Numbered from the stretch's first letter, positions 1 to 8,876 are shown. The stretch: 64,000 bases of DNA from Pontibacter beigongshangensis (GCF_014332515.1 NZ_VFSD01000022.1:55120-119119), one strand, 5' to 3'. Translations and numbers: made by a program. The notes: generated by a model not told the origin, from the sequence alone.

Positions 1-1050
1 TTCTTCAAAAACAGGCAGGTCGCCAAAGTCGAGCAGCTGCTCCAGCGTGTAGCTTTTGAGCCATGCCCGCAACGATTTTCCGTAGCCGGCCCGCATCCAT
101 TTGTTTGGGATAATATAACTGAACTGCCCGCCATTTTTCAGCAGGTTTATGCCCTGCTCCACAAAAAATACATACAGGTCGGCGGTACCGGCAAAGGTGG
201 CAAATGCCTTTTTCAGGTAAAGCTTAAAGTCGCCCAGTTCCTCCTGCCGGATGTACGGCGGGTTCCCGATCACCACATCGAAGCCCTGGTAATTGCCGGC
301 ATCGTCGAGCACCTCCGGAAACTCGAAGCGCCATTCAAAAGCGCCTTCGTACACTTTGTTTGTTTCGATCTGCTCGCGCTCGGTTTCGAGTTTCTGCAGC
401 TCCTTTTTCATTTTGGCGAGCTTTGCCTTGTCTACTTTGGCGGCTCCGAACAGGTCAGGGTCCTGCATGGCGGCAATGGTACCGCGAAGTTTGGCCATAC
501 GCTGCCGCAGCGGGTCGTTGTTGGCCAGCGTGGTCCGGAAGCCCTGCTTTATCTCGTTCAGGAAAGCAACCAGCTGCTTCTTGGTTTCTTTGGAGTTGGT
601 GTGCTTGTAATTCAGCACCGCCTCCCGGTAAGCGGGCAGGCTGTGGCCTTTTTTGCCGAAGGCATCCTGCAGGTCGGCAGTGAGCGGGTAGCGGCTCAGC
701 AGCGAGTTGCCCTGCTTTATGTTAATGTCGATGTTGGGCAGCGTCTGCAGCTCGGCAAAGTTGGCGGTATCCTGTTGCTGGTAATAGGCGTTTTTGAGCA
801 GCTCTATCCAGAGGCGCAGGCGGCATATCTTTACCGAGTTCGGGTTAATGTCTACGCCGAAGAGGCAGTTCTCGATAATGGTTTGTTTTTCGTGGAAGAG
901 CGTTTCCTGCAGCTCCTGCACCTGCGGGTTAATGCTGCGGTGCCCGCCGGGGTGCTCGTGCACCGTGTAGCTGAACAGCTCCCCGTAAAAGTCGGTCACG
1001 ATCAGCTCGTCGTTCTGCACCTCTATGCTGCCGTAGCGCAGCGGCTTGCC
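1..1050 (-). pseudogene. C-terminal part of Eco57I-like restriction-modification methylase, separated by in-frame stop, partial at window edge
   Basis: This reading frame is open from the TAG at 1051-1053 to the left edge and continues the frame of the 1051-2805 gene exactly. It encodes the second half of a class I SAM-dependent DNA methyltransferase. The catalytic motif IV NPPY (in VIGNPPYI) is encoded at 253-264, and the stretch QETLFHEKQTIIENC followed by LFGVDINPNSVKICRLRLW is typical of Eco57I/type IIG-like enzymes. The SAM-binding motif I lies before the stop, in the other fragment. Splitting motif I from motif IV should abolish methylation unless the TAG is read through. The residue after the stop (GKPLRYGS) continues the domain without a gap, which suggests a single CAG-to-TAG change rather than a frameshift. 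The true C terminus is outside the window. No start codon with its own promoter was recognised, so it is called a decayed gene part. Confidence 0.72.
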
Positions 1051-2805
1051 CTACCGGTTGAGCAAAATGCGCAGCTCTGCCTTTATCACGATCAGCTCGT
1101 TGAGCGCACTCACCAGGTAGTGCCCCGAGCCCACGGCCGGGTCGCAGATGCGCAGGCTGTTGAGCAGCCCGTTCGCCTCCTGCGCCGACTGCTGCGTGTG
1201 GTTGGCCATCAGCCGGAAGCGCAACGCATCGAAATCGGTTAGTTCCCAGTTGTAGTGTTCGTTAAAGCGCTGCACCACCGCCCGCCTTATGGCTTCGCGG
1301 CTCATGTACATGGTAATAAAGCCGGGCGTATAAAAAGAGCCGTCGCGGTAGCCGTTTATTTTCTCAAAAATCAGGCCCAGCACCGAGGCTGTTATTAGCG
1401 TTTTGTTTTCTTCCTGTATCGCCTCCCTGCCCTCAGCCCCAAAATCGTAGCTGCCCAAAAAGCGCAGCAGGTACTCCAGCGTCCGCATGTCGGCCTGCGA
1501 CTTGCTCAGCGGTTTGCCAGTGCCGTCGCGCAGCACTGTGCGCGGGTATAGCGCCAGGCGGCTGTTGTCTTTCAGGTTCGAGATGCGCAGCGTGCGTTTC
1601 TCCAGCGCCGTGGTCTCGAAGAGCGAAGAGTTCAGGTAAGGGATTTGCCGGAACTTATGGCGCACGTTGGCATTGCGGTTTTGCGGCCGCTCGGCCAGCA
1701 CATCAAAAAAGAGCTCGTTCAGGTCGTCGAACTCGCGCAGGTGCTCGTGGTTCATAAACACATAAGCCTTGTCGCCGTGGTGGTAACTGGCCAGTTGCGC
1801 CTCCAGCAGCTTCAGGAACAGGATGCGGTTCATCCAGGTAATGCACAGCTCCAGCGATACGTTAAAGAGCTGCTCCTCGCGGGTGTTGCCGTAGCTGTAG
1901 GGGTTATCGAGTCCCGAGATCAGGTCCTCCGACTTCAGCTTCTGGTAAGCCGCCTCCAGCAGCGAGCCGCCATCGGGCCTGGCCTTGCGGCGAATCAGTT
2001 TGCGGCCTCCCTCCTTCACTTCCTCCAGCCCGATAATGTGCAGCAACTCCAGGTAAAAGCCGGGGTCGAGGGAGTTGGCATCGTTTGCAAAAGCCTCCTT
2101 GAGCAGGTGCGCCGGCGAGAGCAGTTTATACAGCGCCACCAGCTTTACATCGTCTTTCAGATCCTTGTTCTGGAGCGGCTTCTCGTAGTCCTTCAGGTTA
2201 AAGTGGGTGTAGCTGATGCTTTCGGAAAGCCCGGCAATGAAGGGCGCCACCAGCTCTTTGTAAAAATACTCCGTGCTGTTGCCCGATTTTTTGCCCTGGC
2301 TCCAGGCCGTAAAATCTTTTAAGAGCTGCCCGTTGCGGTAAAACAGGCGGTCGAACTCCAGCGCATCGAACACAAACCACTCGTGCACATTGGTAATGAC
2401 CAGCTGCTTGAGGTCCTGGTTCCTGTGCTCCACCCGCTCCCGCAGGTAATAGAGCACCAGTTCGTGCATCGCCTTGCAGTTCAGGTTATCGGTGGTGGGC
2501 ATATCGGCTTTGTTGCCCGGCCGCTTTACTTCCAGCATGACCCCCGCCTGGCTTTTAGTATCCGGCCCCACATGAATCACGAGGTCGGTTTTGCCTTTGG
2601 TGTTCACCCCGTACCGGCTGTAGAAGGAGCTTTTAAGAAAATCGCGCAGGTGGTTCTTTACGTGTTCCTCGCTCTCGCTCAGGTTAATGCTACCGAGCAG
2701 CGTGCGGAGCGCCGACTTGAAGGTTTCCATTTCGGAGCGTGCTGTTTTTAACCGGAGGTATGCTTTGTTCAGGGCCTGGCGCGGACGAAGGATGTTGTGC
2801 TGCAT
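1051..2805 (-). CDS. N-terminal part of DUF7149/Eco57I-like restriction-modification protein (584 aa, truncated by amber codon)
   Basis: The ATG at 2803-2805 opens a 584-residue frame. The N-terminal region (about 1-190) carries a predicted nuclease-like part with the sequence VMLEVKRPGNKADMP, resembling the E-x-K half of PD-(D/E)xK sites. This is followed by a long helical region and then the start of a methyltransferase domain. Motif I (DPAVGSGH) is at about residues 555-562. The frame ends at a TAG only 22 residues later, and the same frame continues to the window edge with motif IV. By family knowledge this is a single-polypeptide restriction-modification enzyme (type IIG/Eco57I-like, DUF7149 N-terminus). 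No separate specificity or translocase gene is seen. The fragment alone is probably not an active methylase; the nuclease part could in theory still fold. It is either a recent nonsense mutation or a sequencing error. Confidence 0.7.
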   Translation of the reverse strand: MQHNILRPRQALNKAYLRLKTARSEMETFKSALRTLLGSINLSESEEHVKNHLRDFLKSSFYSRYGVNTKGKTDLVIHVGPDTKSQAGVMLEVKRPGNKADMPTTDNLNCKAMHELVLYYLRERVEHRNQDLKQLVITNVHEWFVFDALEFDRLFYRNGQLLKDFTAWSQGKKSGNSTEYFYKELVAPFIAGLSESISYTHFNLKDYEKPLQNKDLKDDVKLVALYKLLSPAHLLKEAFANDANSLDPGFYLELLHIIGLEEVKEGGRKLIRRKARPDGGSLLEAAYQKLKSEDLISGLDNPYSYGNTREEQLFNVSLELCITWMNRILFLKLLEAQLASYHHGDKAYVFMNHEHLREFDDLNELFFDVLAERPQNRNANVRHKFRQIPYLNSSLFETTALEKRTLRISNLKDNSRLALYPRTVLRDGTGKPLSKSQADMRTLEYLLRFLGSYDFGAEGREAIQEENKTLITASVLGLIFEKINGYRDGSFYTPGFITMYMSREAIRRAVVQRFNEHYNWELTDFDALRFRLMANHTQQSAQEANGLLNSLRICDPAVGSGHYLVSALNELIVIKAELRILLNR

Positions 2806-3414
2806 GGGGTGCCGTTTGTTTTCTACAGCAAGATAACAATGAATTAGGAATAAGGAATTAGGAATTTAGATTGTTTGAAGTTGCGGGGTTTTAAAACATC
2901 TTTTTCTGCTGCGAGCTTGCAGTTGAGAGGAGTATTTTTCCGGCCAGGGTCAGGCAGCAGCAGGAGCAGCAGCGCCTCCGGAGGGCCTTTTTGATTGGAA
3001 TAATTTGTTTAATGTGCTAATGGCTTCATGTGCTGATTAATTAGATGCCTTACATATTATGAAGTATCTATATATACATTACTAGATTAACTGACCATTA
3101 CCCGGCATAGCGAAAGCTATCTAAAAAATCCCAGTCTCTGGCGTGAGGCGCCGGGGGAAGAGGCGCTCGTCTTTCACTTCTCCCTACATTTTTTTATCTT
3201 AGGGCTGTAGCACAATTTATCTTATGGATTTCAGCACTTCGTTATTGCAAATCTACCTCTAAGCCTACCATCCTGTAGGGTTTATGCTCCGCACCTGCCG
3301 TGCAGAGGCGATTAGCTTATTGCCTGTACTTTCCGGAAAACAACCCTGCAGCTCCGGGGCACCAGTTGGTGCCGGCAAATAAAGTTTAATTCATATTTTA
3401 GAGAGATCACCATA
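2806..3414. other. 609-bp divergent intergenic region, no gene
   Basis: This is the spacer between the methylase gene and the macrolide kinase gene. It contains one R1 repeat (2954-3006) and a degenerate GCGAGCTTGC motif at about 2909-2918, like the arms of the 34971-35174 element. AT-rich text around 3008-3045 resembles the low-complexity AATTAGCACAT-type sequence found in other spacers here. No open frame or RNA was recognised in the rest. Confidence 0.5.
2954..3006 (+). repeat. R1 intergenic repeat, copy 1
   Basis: This is a near-complete copy: CAG-rich arm, perfect CCTCCGGAGG palindrome, T-run, then ATTGGAATAATT. It lies in a divergent spacer, so it follows no gene end. Confidence 0.85.
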
Positions 3415-4344
3415 ATGAAAGAAAAGCAAAAAACGCCCGATACAACGGCTGAACTGATGGCTCTTGCGCAGCACCATGGCCTGGCCTTGCAGCCCGATAC
3501 TTTTACCTACAACGAAACCGGCCTTGACTTCCAGGTGATCCATGCCTTCGATAAAGACCAGCACCCCTGGATATTGCGCCTACCACGCCGCCCCGACGTG
3601 CTCCCCCGTGCCGACAATGAGCACAGGGTGCTGCAATTTCTGCAAGGCAAGCTTCCGGTTGCCGTACCCAACTGGCAGGTGTACGACCCGAAGCTGATCG
3701 CCTACCCACGGCTGGCAGGCACACCCGTCGCCAACATCGATATGGAAAAAATGTGCTATATCTGGAACCTGGATCCTGAAAACCTGCCGGAAGCATTTAT
3801 CTCGTCGCTGGGCCCGGCTTTGGCTGCCTTGCATGCGCTGGATAACCAGGAGGCCGCGCAGGCCGGTATAAAGGTGCACCAACCAGAGCAGCTGCGCGAA
3901 AACCTGAGGGCGCAGATGCTGCGCGTGCAAAAGGAACTGGGTGTGGCCGAGCCGCTGTGGCAGCAATGGCAAAGCTGGCTCTCCGACGACAGCTACTGGC
4001 CGCAGCATACCTGCCTGGTGCACGGCGACCTGCAGGCAGCCCACATTCTCACCGACGAGACCGGCATCGTCAATGGCTTCCTCGACTGGACCGAAGCTGA
4101 AGTTAGCGATCCGGCCATCGATTTTGTAGCGCTGCTGGCAACCTTTGGCGGAGATGTGGCTAAACAGCTACTGCAGGCCTATCAGCAAGCCGGCGGCAAG
4201 GTGTGGCCCCGCATGCTTGAGCACATTCAGCAAAGGCATGCCGCTTATGGTGTGAACATCGGTTTGTTTGTGTTGGAGTCCGGCACCGACGATTACCTGC
4301 TCATGGCCAGGCAGGCGCTGGGGCTGGAGAATGCAGCATCCTGA
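3415..4344 (+). CDS. Macrolide 2'-phosphotransferase-like kinase (Mph family)
   Basis: This 309-residue protein matches the Mph family (MphA-like, about 300 aa) over its whole length. It has the early NELGLDY-like motif (YNETGLDFQVIHA), the ATP-site lysine/arginine strand WILRLPRR, the catalytic loop VHGDLQAAH (D205) and the metal-binding segment GFLDWTEAEVSDPAIDF. These are hallmarks of the aminoglycoside/macrolide phosphotransferase fold. Mph enzymes phosphorylate the 2'-hydroxyl of the desosamine sugar of 14- to 16-membered macrolides, usually using GTP, in the cytoplasm. The gene stands alone, without mobile-element genes nearby, and its base composition resembles its neighbours, so it looks chromosomal. 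An intrinsic housekeeping or low-level resistance role is inferred. The substrate cannot be read from sequence. The ATG at 3415 follows GAGAG and is the only convincing start. Confidence 0.85.
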   Translation: MKEKQKTPDTTAELMALAQHHGLALQPDTFTYNETGLDFQVIHAFDKDQHPWILRLPRRPDVLPRADNEHRVLQFLQGKLPVAVPNWQVYDPKLIAYPRLAGTPVANIDMEKMCYIWNLDPENLPEAFISSLGPALAALHALDNQEAAQAGIKVHQPEQLRENLRAQMLRVQKELGVAEPLWQQWQSWLSDDSYWPQHTCLVHGDLQAAHILTDETGIVNGFLDWTEAEVSDPAIDFVALLATFGGDVAKQLLQAYQQAGGKVWPRMLEHIQQRHAAYGVNIGLFVLESGTDDYLLMARQALGLENAAS

Positions 4345-4348
4345 TTAC

Positions 4349-4379
4349 AACTGGCACGGGCTTTTGGTCCGTGCCAGTT
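4349..4379 (+). terminator. Hairpin after the macrolide kinase gene
   Basis: A perfect 11-bp stem (AACTGGCACGG with CCGTGCCAGTT) and 9-nt loop starts 5 nt after the stop and ends in a short T-run. It is a probable terminator of the + strand gene. Confidence 0.7.
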
Positions 4380-4414
4380 TGAGCAAAACCTGGGTGCAAT
4401 TTGAGAGTACATAA

Positions 4415-4453
4415 AAAAAGCCCCTTACAAGTTTTTCCTTGCAAGGGGCTTTT
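4415..4453 (-). terminator. Bidirectional terminator between kinase gene and tRNA
   Basis: The stem AAAAGCCCCTT pairs with AAGGGGCTTTT. Read on the minus strand it lies 7 nt after the tRNA and ends in a run of seven T, so it fits as the tRNA terminator; on the + strand it can back up the preceding hairpin. Confidence 0.8.
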
Positions 4454-4459
4454 CAAACG

Positions 4460-4533
4460 TGGGCCCAGCTGGAATCGAACCAGCCACCTACTGATTATGA
4501 GTCAGTTGCTCTAACCGAATGAGCTATAGGCCC
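4460..4533 (-). tRNA. tRNA with CAT anticodon (elongator Met, or Ile2)
   Basis: The minus strand folds as a 74-nt cloverleaf. The acceptor is GGGCCTA with TGGGCCC plus discriminator A, the D arm contains AGCTCA, and the T arm contains GGTTCGATTCC. The anticodon stem ACTGA/TCAGT encloses the loop CTCATAA, giving anticodon CAT. No initiator-type run of three G-C pairs is seen in the anticodon stem, so it is an elongator. CAT is shared by tRNA-Met and the lysidine-modified tRNA-Ile2, and these are not separable here with certainty. CCA is not encoded. Confidence 0.88.
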
Positions 4534-4636
4534 GTTCCCTCCTAAAAAAGCGCTTTCTAAACCGCTTTCTTTGATTTGGGAGTGCAATTCTACATATTTG
4601 TATCGTAAATTTCAAATAGTAACGAAAAATTTTTCA

Positions 4637-5269
4637 GTGATTTTACAAAACATCAGAAACATCATATTCGATCTTGGCGGCGTCATCATCAACATCGACT
4701 ACGGTAAAAGTATCCGTGAACTGGAAAAGTTTTGCAAGTCCGGCCGCACCATTGAGTTTAGCCAGCAGGCACAGTCTAAGCTGTTCGACCTGTTTGAGAC
4801 GGGCGCCAGCACTGCCGAAGTGTTTCGGCAGCAATTGCGTGAGACGTACCAGTTGGAAGCTTCTGACGAAGAAATAGACACTGCCTGGAACGCCATGCTG
4901 CTCGACATACCCCAGGAGCGGATCGACCTGCTGCTGGCGCTCGGCAAGCACTACCGCATCTTTTTGATGAGCAATACCAACGAAATCCACCTGAAGCGTT
5001 TCAACGCCATGGTAGAGCACAGCTTCACCATCCCGAGCCTCGACTCGCTTTTCGAAAAAACATACTATTCTCATTTAATCGGGCAGCGCAAGCCGGACGC
5101 GATCGTGTTTGAGCAGATCCTGAAGGAGAACGACCTGCAGAAAGAAGAAACCCTTTTTATAGACGACAGCTTCCAGCACATCCAAAGTGCCGACAGGGTT
5201 GGCATCAAAACGCTTCACCTGCAGCCGCCGCTCACGATTAACGAGGTTTTCCGGGATGTTAGCGTCTAG
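4637..5269 (+). CDS. HAD-superfamily hydrolase (phosphatase-like)
   Basis: This is a haloacid-dehalogenase fold protein of about 210 residues. Motif I is FDLGGVIINID (the nucleophile Asp is replaced in text position by the usual DLGG form), motif II is LMSNTNE, motif III is the QRKPD lysine and motif IV is FIDDS. The helical cap between motifs I and II identifies subfamily IA. Members are small-molecule phosphatases or related hydrolases in the cytosol; the substrate is unknown. The frame is open back to a TTG at 4571, but the GTG at 4637 is preferred because it puts motif I about ten residues from the start, as in relatives, and because a possible -7 box (CATATTTG, 4592-4599) lies between the two. 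The 3' end overlaps the next gene by 14 nt, implying co-transcription with the M50 protease. Confidence 0.8.
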   Translation: MILQNIRNIIFDLGGVIINIDYGKSIRELEKFCKSGRTIEFSQQAQSKLFDLFETGASTAEVFRQQLRETYQLEASDEEIDTAWNAMLLDIPQERIDLLLALGKHYRIFLMSNTNEIHLKRFNAMVEHSFTIPSLDSLFEKTYYSHLIGQRKPDAIVFEQILKENDLQKEETLFIDDSFQHIQSADRVGIKTLHLQPPLTINEVFRDVSV

Positions 5270-6545
5270 GCAGCAGCACAACTACCCCCTGCACATCCTG
5301 CTCTTCCTCCTCACGCTGGCCACTACCACGCTGGCGGGCGCGGAGTGGCGGTTTGGCAAGCTGTTCTTTCTGAGCGCAGAGGGTTTTGGAGCCGGATCTA
5401 TTAATTGGAGCGAGTTCCTGGGCGGGCTGTATTTTTCGCTACCTTTCCTGGGGGTGCTCACGGTACATGAGTTCGGGCACTATTTCACGGCCAGGTATTA
5501 CCGCACCCGGGTTTCGCTGCCCTATTATATACCGCTCTGGTTTGGGATTACCTCCAGCATCGGCACCATGGGGGCCTTTATCCGGATCAGGAGCCGCATT
5601 CAATCGCGCAGACAGTTCTTTGATATCGGGGTGGCCGGTCCGCTGGCTGGCTTTGCCGTGGCCCTTCCCCTGCTGTTCTACGCCTTTACGCACCTGCCTG
5701 AACCTGAGCACATTTTCACCATACACCCGGAATACGAGCAGTTTGGCCTGGATTATGCGCAACATGTGTACAGCGGCACCTTTGGCAATTTTGCGCTGGG
5801 CAAGAACCTGCTATTCATTCTTTTCGAGAAGTACGTAACGCCGGCCGGGGCCACGGTGCCTAACCAGTACGAGATCATCCATTACCCTTACCTCTTTGCC
5901 GGCTACCTTAGCCTCTTCTTCACGGCGCTGAACCTGCTCCCCATCGGGCAGCTCGATGGCGGGCACGTGCTGTACGGGCTTATCGGGTACAAACGGTTTA
6001 ACCAGCTGTCACCCATCTTCTTCAGCCTTTTTATCCTGTATGCAGGTCTGGGTGTGATTTCTCCTTACTCGGAGCCGGTGTGGGAAGAGGAGATGCTGAT
6101 CGTAAACATGGCCTTCAGCTTCTGGGCGTTCAGTAAGCTGCTCGCCGACCGCCGCTACGCCATAGCCGCCACCCTGGCCCTGCTGATGCTGCAGTACAGC
6201 TTTGCCACTACTTTTCCGGCGCTGGCAGGTTATATCTGGTGGTGGCCGCTCTACATCCTGTACCTGGTGTTTGTGCTGGCACCCACAGTGCCCAGACCCC
6301 GCTATGCCATTTACCTAACACTGCTCGTGCTCACGCTGCAGGTGCTTATATCGCTGGCTTTTCCGGGAACAGACGGGTACACGGGCTGGCTGCTGTTCGG
6401 TTTGCTGCTCTCGCGGGTGATGGGCATTTTTCACCCTTCCTGCCCCGACGAGCGCCCGCTCACCACTGGCCGCAAAGCACTTGGCTTGTTAGCTATCCTG
6501 ATCTTTATTCTCTGCTTTACGCCTTCTCCTTTTATTATTGAATGA
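5256..6545 (+). CDS. M50-family site-2 intramembrane metalloprotease
   Basis: This multi-pass membrane protein has about 429 residues. The zinc motif is HEFGH (H71, E72, H75) in a hydrophobic helix. The second metal site is LLPIGQLDGGH (D234, H237), the NxxPxxxLDGGH-type signature of site-2 proteases. A GG/AGPLAGF segment between them is also typical. The C-terminal 150 residues are further membrane helices. Site-2 proteases cut transmembrane anchors inside the membrane, for example of anti-sigma factors; the substrate here is unknown and no anti-sigma gene is adjacent. The ATG at 5256 lies inside the end of the HAD gene, and the longer frame from 5187 adds only basic residues that look like HAD shadow, so 5256 is used. 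The overlap suggests translational coupling. Confidence 0.85.
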   Translation: MLASRQQHNYPLHILLFLLTLATTTLAGAEWRFGKLFFLSAEGFGAGSINWSEFLGGLYFSLPFLGVLTVHEFGHYFTARYYRTRVSLPYYIPLWFGITSSIGTMGAFIRIRSRIQSRRQFFDIGVAGPLAGFAVALPLLFYAFTHLPEPEHIFTIHPEYEQFGLDYAQHVYSGTFGNFALGKNLLFILFEKYVTPAGATVPNQYEIIHYPYLFAGYLSLFFTALNLLPIGQLDGGHVLYGLIGYKRFNQLSPIFFSLFILYAGLGVISPYSEPVWEEEMLIVNMAFSFWAFSKLLADRRYAIAATLALLMLQYSFATTFPALAGYIWWWPLYILYLVFVLAPTVPRPRYAIYLTLLVLTLQVLISLAFPGTDGYTGWLLFGLLLSRVMGIFHPSCPDERPLTTGRKALGLLAILIFILCFTPSPFIIE

Positions 6546-6582
6546 GTGAATGAGTGAGGATTTGAATGGAAGGGGTTATTTA

Positions 6583-6610
6583 TTCTGAACATTCTGATTC
6601 AGACAAAAAG
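6583..6610 (-). repeat. R2-type repeat fragment (TCTGATTCAGAC)
   Basis: The sequence CTGATTCAGACAAAA matches the end of the R2 repeats seen at 40854-40882 and 51176-51199. It lies about 25 nt from an R1 copy, as R2 does elsewhere in this window. Confidence 0.55.
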
Positions 6611-6632
6611 GTATTGTGTCCTTTCCCAAAAA

Positions 6633-6683
6633 CAGCAGCAGGAGCAGCAGAGCCTCGGGAGGGCCTTTTTCATTCAAATAATT
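6633..6683 (+). repeat. R1 intergenic repeat, copy 2
   Basis: CAG-rich arm, CCTCGGGAGG (one change in the palindrome), T-run and ATTCAAATAATT. It sits between convergent genes, oriented with the M50 gene. Confidence 0.85.
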
Positions 6684-6696
6684 CCTGAAACGCAGA

Positions 6697-6727
6697 AACC
6701 CGCCAGGTTCTTAAATCCCGGCGGGTT
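6697..6727 (-). terminator. Hairpin downstream of rhodanese gene
   Basis: AACCCGCC pairs with GGCGGGTT across a 15-nt loop, 20 nt beyond the minus-strand stop. The T-run after it is weak, so it is a possible terminator only. Confidence 0.5.
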
Positions 6728-6747
6728 CCAACTTCAGTTTTACAAGC

Positions 6748-7050
6748 TTATCCCTGGTAAGCCAGTATGCCTCCCAGCAGGTTTCTTACCTGGTTAAATC
6801 CGTTTTGCTGCAAAAAAGCTTTGGCGTTGGCTGAGCGGGCACCGGAGCGGCACTGCACAATCACTTCCTGCTCCTTCAGTTCTTCCAGATCGTCGAGTTG
6901 CTGCGGCAGGTTGCCAAGCGGGATGTTTTTGGCTCCCTCAATGCGGGATTCCTCGTACTCCCAGGGCTCCCGCACATCAATGATAACTGGTGTCTCGCCT
7001 TTGTTCAGGCGCTCTTTCAGTTCATCGGCAGTAATGTCAGTTGTTATCAT
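6748..7050 (-). CDS. Single-domain rhodanese-like sulfurtransferase
   Basis: This 100-residue protein is one rhodanese domain. The substrate-binding strand VIIDVREPWEYEESRIEGA and the active-site loop CRSGARS (C67 as persulfide carrier) are intact. The length and loop (six residues) match GlpE/PspE-type cytosolic sulfurtransferases, which move sulfane sulfur from thiosulfate or a persulfide to cyanide, thioredoxin or cellular acceptors. No signal peptide is visible. The start ATG overlaps the stop of the upstream T9SS gene as ATGA, so it is the last gene of a minus-strand operon and probably translationally coupled. The specific donor is unknown. Confidence 0.88.
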   Translation of the reverse strand: MITTDITADELKERLNKGETPVIIDVREPWEYEESRIEGAKNIPLGNLPQQLDDLEELKEQEVIVQCRSGARSANAKAFLQQNGFNQVRNLLGGILAYQG

Positions 7051-8876
7051 GATTTTGTGAGTATTATTTTTTTTACAATAATTCCTTTACCTGTTTCGAT
7101 ATGCACGGTGTACAGGCCGTTTTTGAGATGGCGCAAAGATACCGGTTTACCAGCAGCACCAGCCACCTGGCTGTGCACCTGCCGGCCCATGATGTCGTAT
7201 ACGCTGATTCGCCTGTACAAGCCATCAATATACACGTCGCCTGCCGTTGGGTTGGGGTACAGGAAGTACGGATCCGCAGCAATTTCTTCGGCTACGCTCA
7301 GCGCCTCCCCCGTCATCACAGGGCGCATCATCACGGCTCCGGCGGTAGTGGTATCGCTCACCCAGCCGCTTACCCCACCCGACAGAAACCGCCTGCCAGC
7401 AGCACTGGAGTTGCGGTCGAAGCCGATGTTAACGAACAGCCTGCCCGGTTGCGACCAGCCAATGTAAAAGCGTTCGTTCACGTTTACCGGCTTTGGCAGC
7501 ACAACCTCGTAGAACTGGTTGGCAACTTCAGTATAAGTAATCTGAAAAGACTGCTGATACACCGATTCCCCGGGCACGCCATCTGCATCCTTCCAGATCC
7601 TGAACGTAAGCGAAGTACCCTCCAGGCTGTTGCCTACCTGCGGAAAGTACACCCGGAAAGCACGAATCTGGTCGGGCCGGTTCAGGTCGAAGCGCTGCGC
7701 TACCTGCGAGGTACTGGAGGAGATATAGCTGAAGCCCGCCTCGGCGGTACCATCGTCGTAGGCGTAGTAATCGGCAAACTGGGTTTCACGGCTCACACTG
7801 TCGTTGGCGCGGTGCAGCGGGTTCTGCTCCCGCGTATCCAGGAAAAGGCCGTGCACCAGCTTAAACGCCTCCTGCGGCAATGGCAGGTTACTTACCCGCG
7901 GCACGCCTCTCACCTCAAACTGCTGCGCACTGCCGGGCACCAGGCCCGGAGCCCTCAGAAAAGTGTCGGCAGGCGCACTTGCCTCTGCCAGTTTTATGTA
8001 GCCGCGCCAGCTGATGGCCCCCGGAATGTTGCCCAGGTTGTTGATTGTCGCCAGCACTTCCTCGCGCAGCGCAGCCTCGGGGTTCTCCAGGAACTGTGGC
8101 ACCGGCATGGCGGCATAATGCTTCAGCAACGGCGAAACCGGGCGGCTTAGCGCAATATCCAGCGAGGTGGTCTGCCCCTTCCGGCGGTTCCGGTCGAGCT
8201 CCACATAGTCCAGGTTCCAGACATCGGCCAGGCCAGTTCTGCGGCCGATGTTCCGGAAGCGGAACTGAAACGTTTCGTGAAAAAAGCGGGGCTCCGCTAA
8301 GGCAACAAACGCCTGTGCGAAGGCCGTAACCTCGCCCACCGCATTTTGCCGCCACACCTGCTGCCAGGCATCTGTGTTATCTTTAAACTCCAGTATTAGA
8401 TGAAAGCTGTTGGTGGAGGTCCTGTCCGGCACATCGCCAAGGCCACCGGATTGCCAGTAAAAACTCAGGTACACCGAATCGGCCGGGGAGAAACCGTTCA
8501 GCTGGATCGGTTGCGAGGTGAGGGTATCGGAGGCACCCGTAGCTACAGACGAAGGTGCATAGGGCGCGCCAGCGGCATCAACCCCATCCAGCGAAGCCAC
8601 CCCTATACTGACAGGGTTGAGGGCATACCGGTTGTTTATGTAGGCGCCGCCGCCGTTTTGCCAGCGGTCCGGATCGGGAAGGCCAGTTGCGGTTGCGGCA
8701 AAATCATCGAAAAAAGGCAGCGTACTGGCCTGCAGGCGTAGCTGTAGTGCATGCTGAGCAGGCGAGTCAGCGGCTGAAGCACGGTTTTCCTGCTGCAGCG
8801 GCGCGAGCGTGACCTGCGCTGCCGCACCCACGTAACTACCTACCAAAAAAGCGATTAGCGCCAGTTCTTTTCTCAT
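7047..8876 (-). CDS. Secreted T9SS-cargo protein of unknown function
   Basis: This 609-residue protein has a signal peptide (about 1-20, ending AAAQ) and a type IX secretion C-terminal sorting domain starting at about residue 540 (YPNPTAGDVYIDG, then YDIMGRQV, LKNGLYTVHI and a basic end KKIILTKS). The central part has beta-rich stretches such as FSPADSVYLSFYWQSGGLGD and a VAQRFDLN-like module common in Bacteroidota cargo proteins, but no catalytic motif that I recognise. It is exported to the surface or medium through the T9SS. It sits 47 nt after the PASTA gene and overlaps the rhodanese gene by 4 nt. By position it may act at the cell envelope; this is inference. Confidence 0.82.
   Translation of the reverse strand: MRKELALIAFLVGSYVGAAAQVTLAPLQQENRASAADSPAQHALQLRLQASTLPFFDDFAATATGLPDPDRWQNGGGAYINNRYALNPVSIGVASLDGVDAAGAPYAPSSVATGASDTLTSQPIQLNGFSPADSVYLSFYWQSGGLGDVPDRTSTNSFHLILEFKDNTDAWQQVWRQNAVGEVTAFAQAFVALAEPRFFHETFQFRFRNIGRRTGLADVWNLDYVELDRNRRKGQTTSLDIALSRPVSPLLKHYAAMPVPQFLENPEAALREEVLATINNLGNIPGAISWRGYIKLAEASAPADTFLRAPGLVPGSAQQFEVRGVPRVSNLPLPQEAFKLVHGLFLDTREQNPLHRANDSVSRETQFADYYAYDDGTAEAGFSYISSSTSQVAQRFDLNRPDQIRAFRVYFPQVGNSLEGTSLTFRIWKDADGVPGESVYQQSFQITYTEVANQFYEVVLPKPVNVNERFYIGWSQPGRLFVNIGFDRNSSAAGRRFLSGGVSGWVSDTTTAGAVMMRPVMTGEALSVAEEIAADPYFLYPNPTAGDVYIDGLYRRISVYDIMGRQVHSQVAGAAGKPVSLRHLKNGLYTVHIETGKGIIVKKIILTKS

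Noticed and set aside
4571..4636. TTG start of the HAD gene
   Set aside because: It would add 22 residues unlike HAD N termini and would overlap a possible promoter; GTG 4637 is more consistent.
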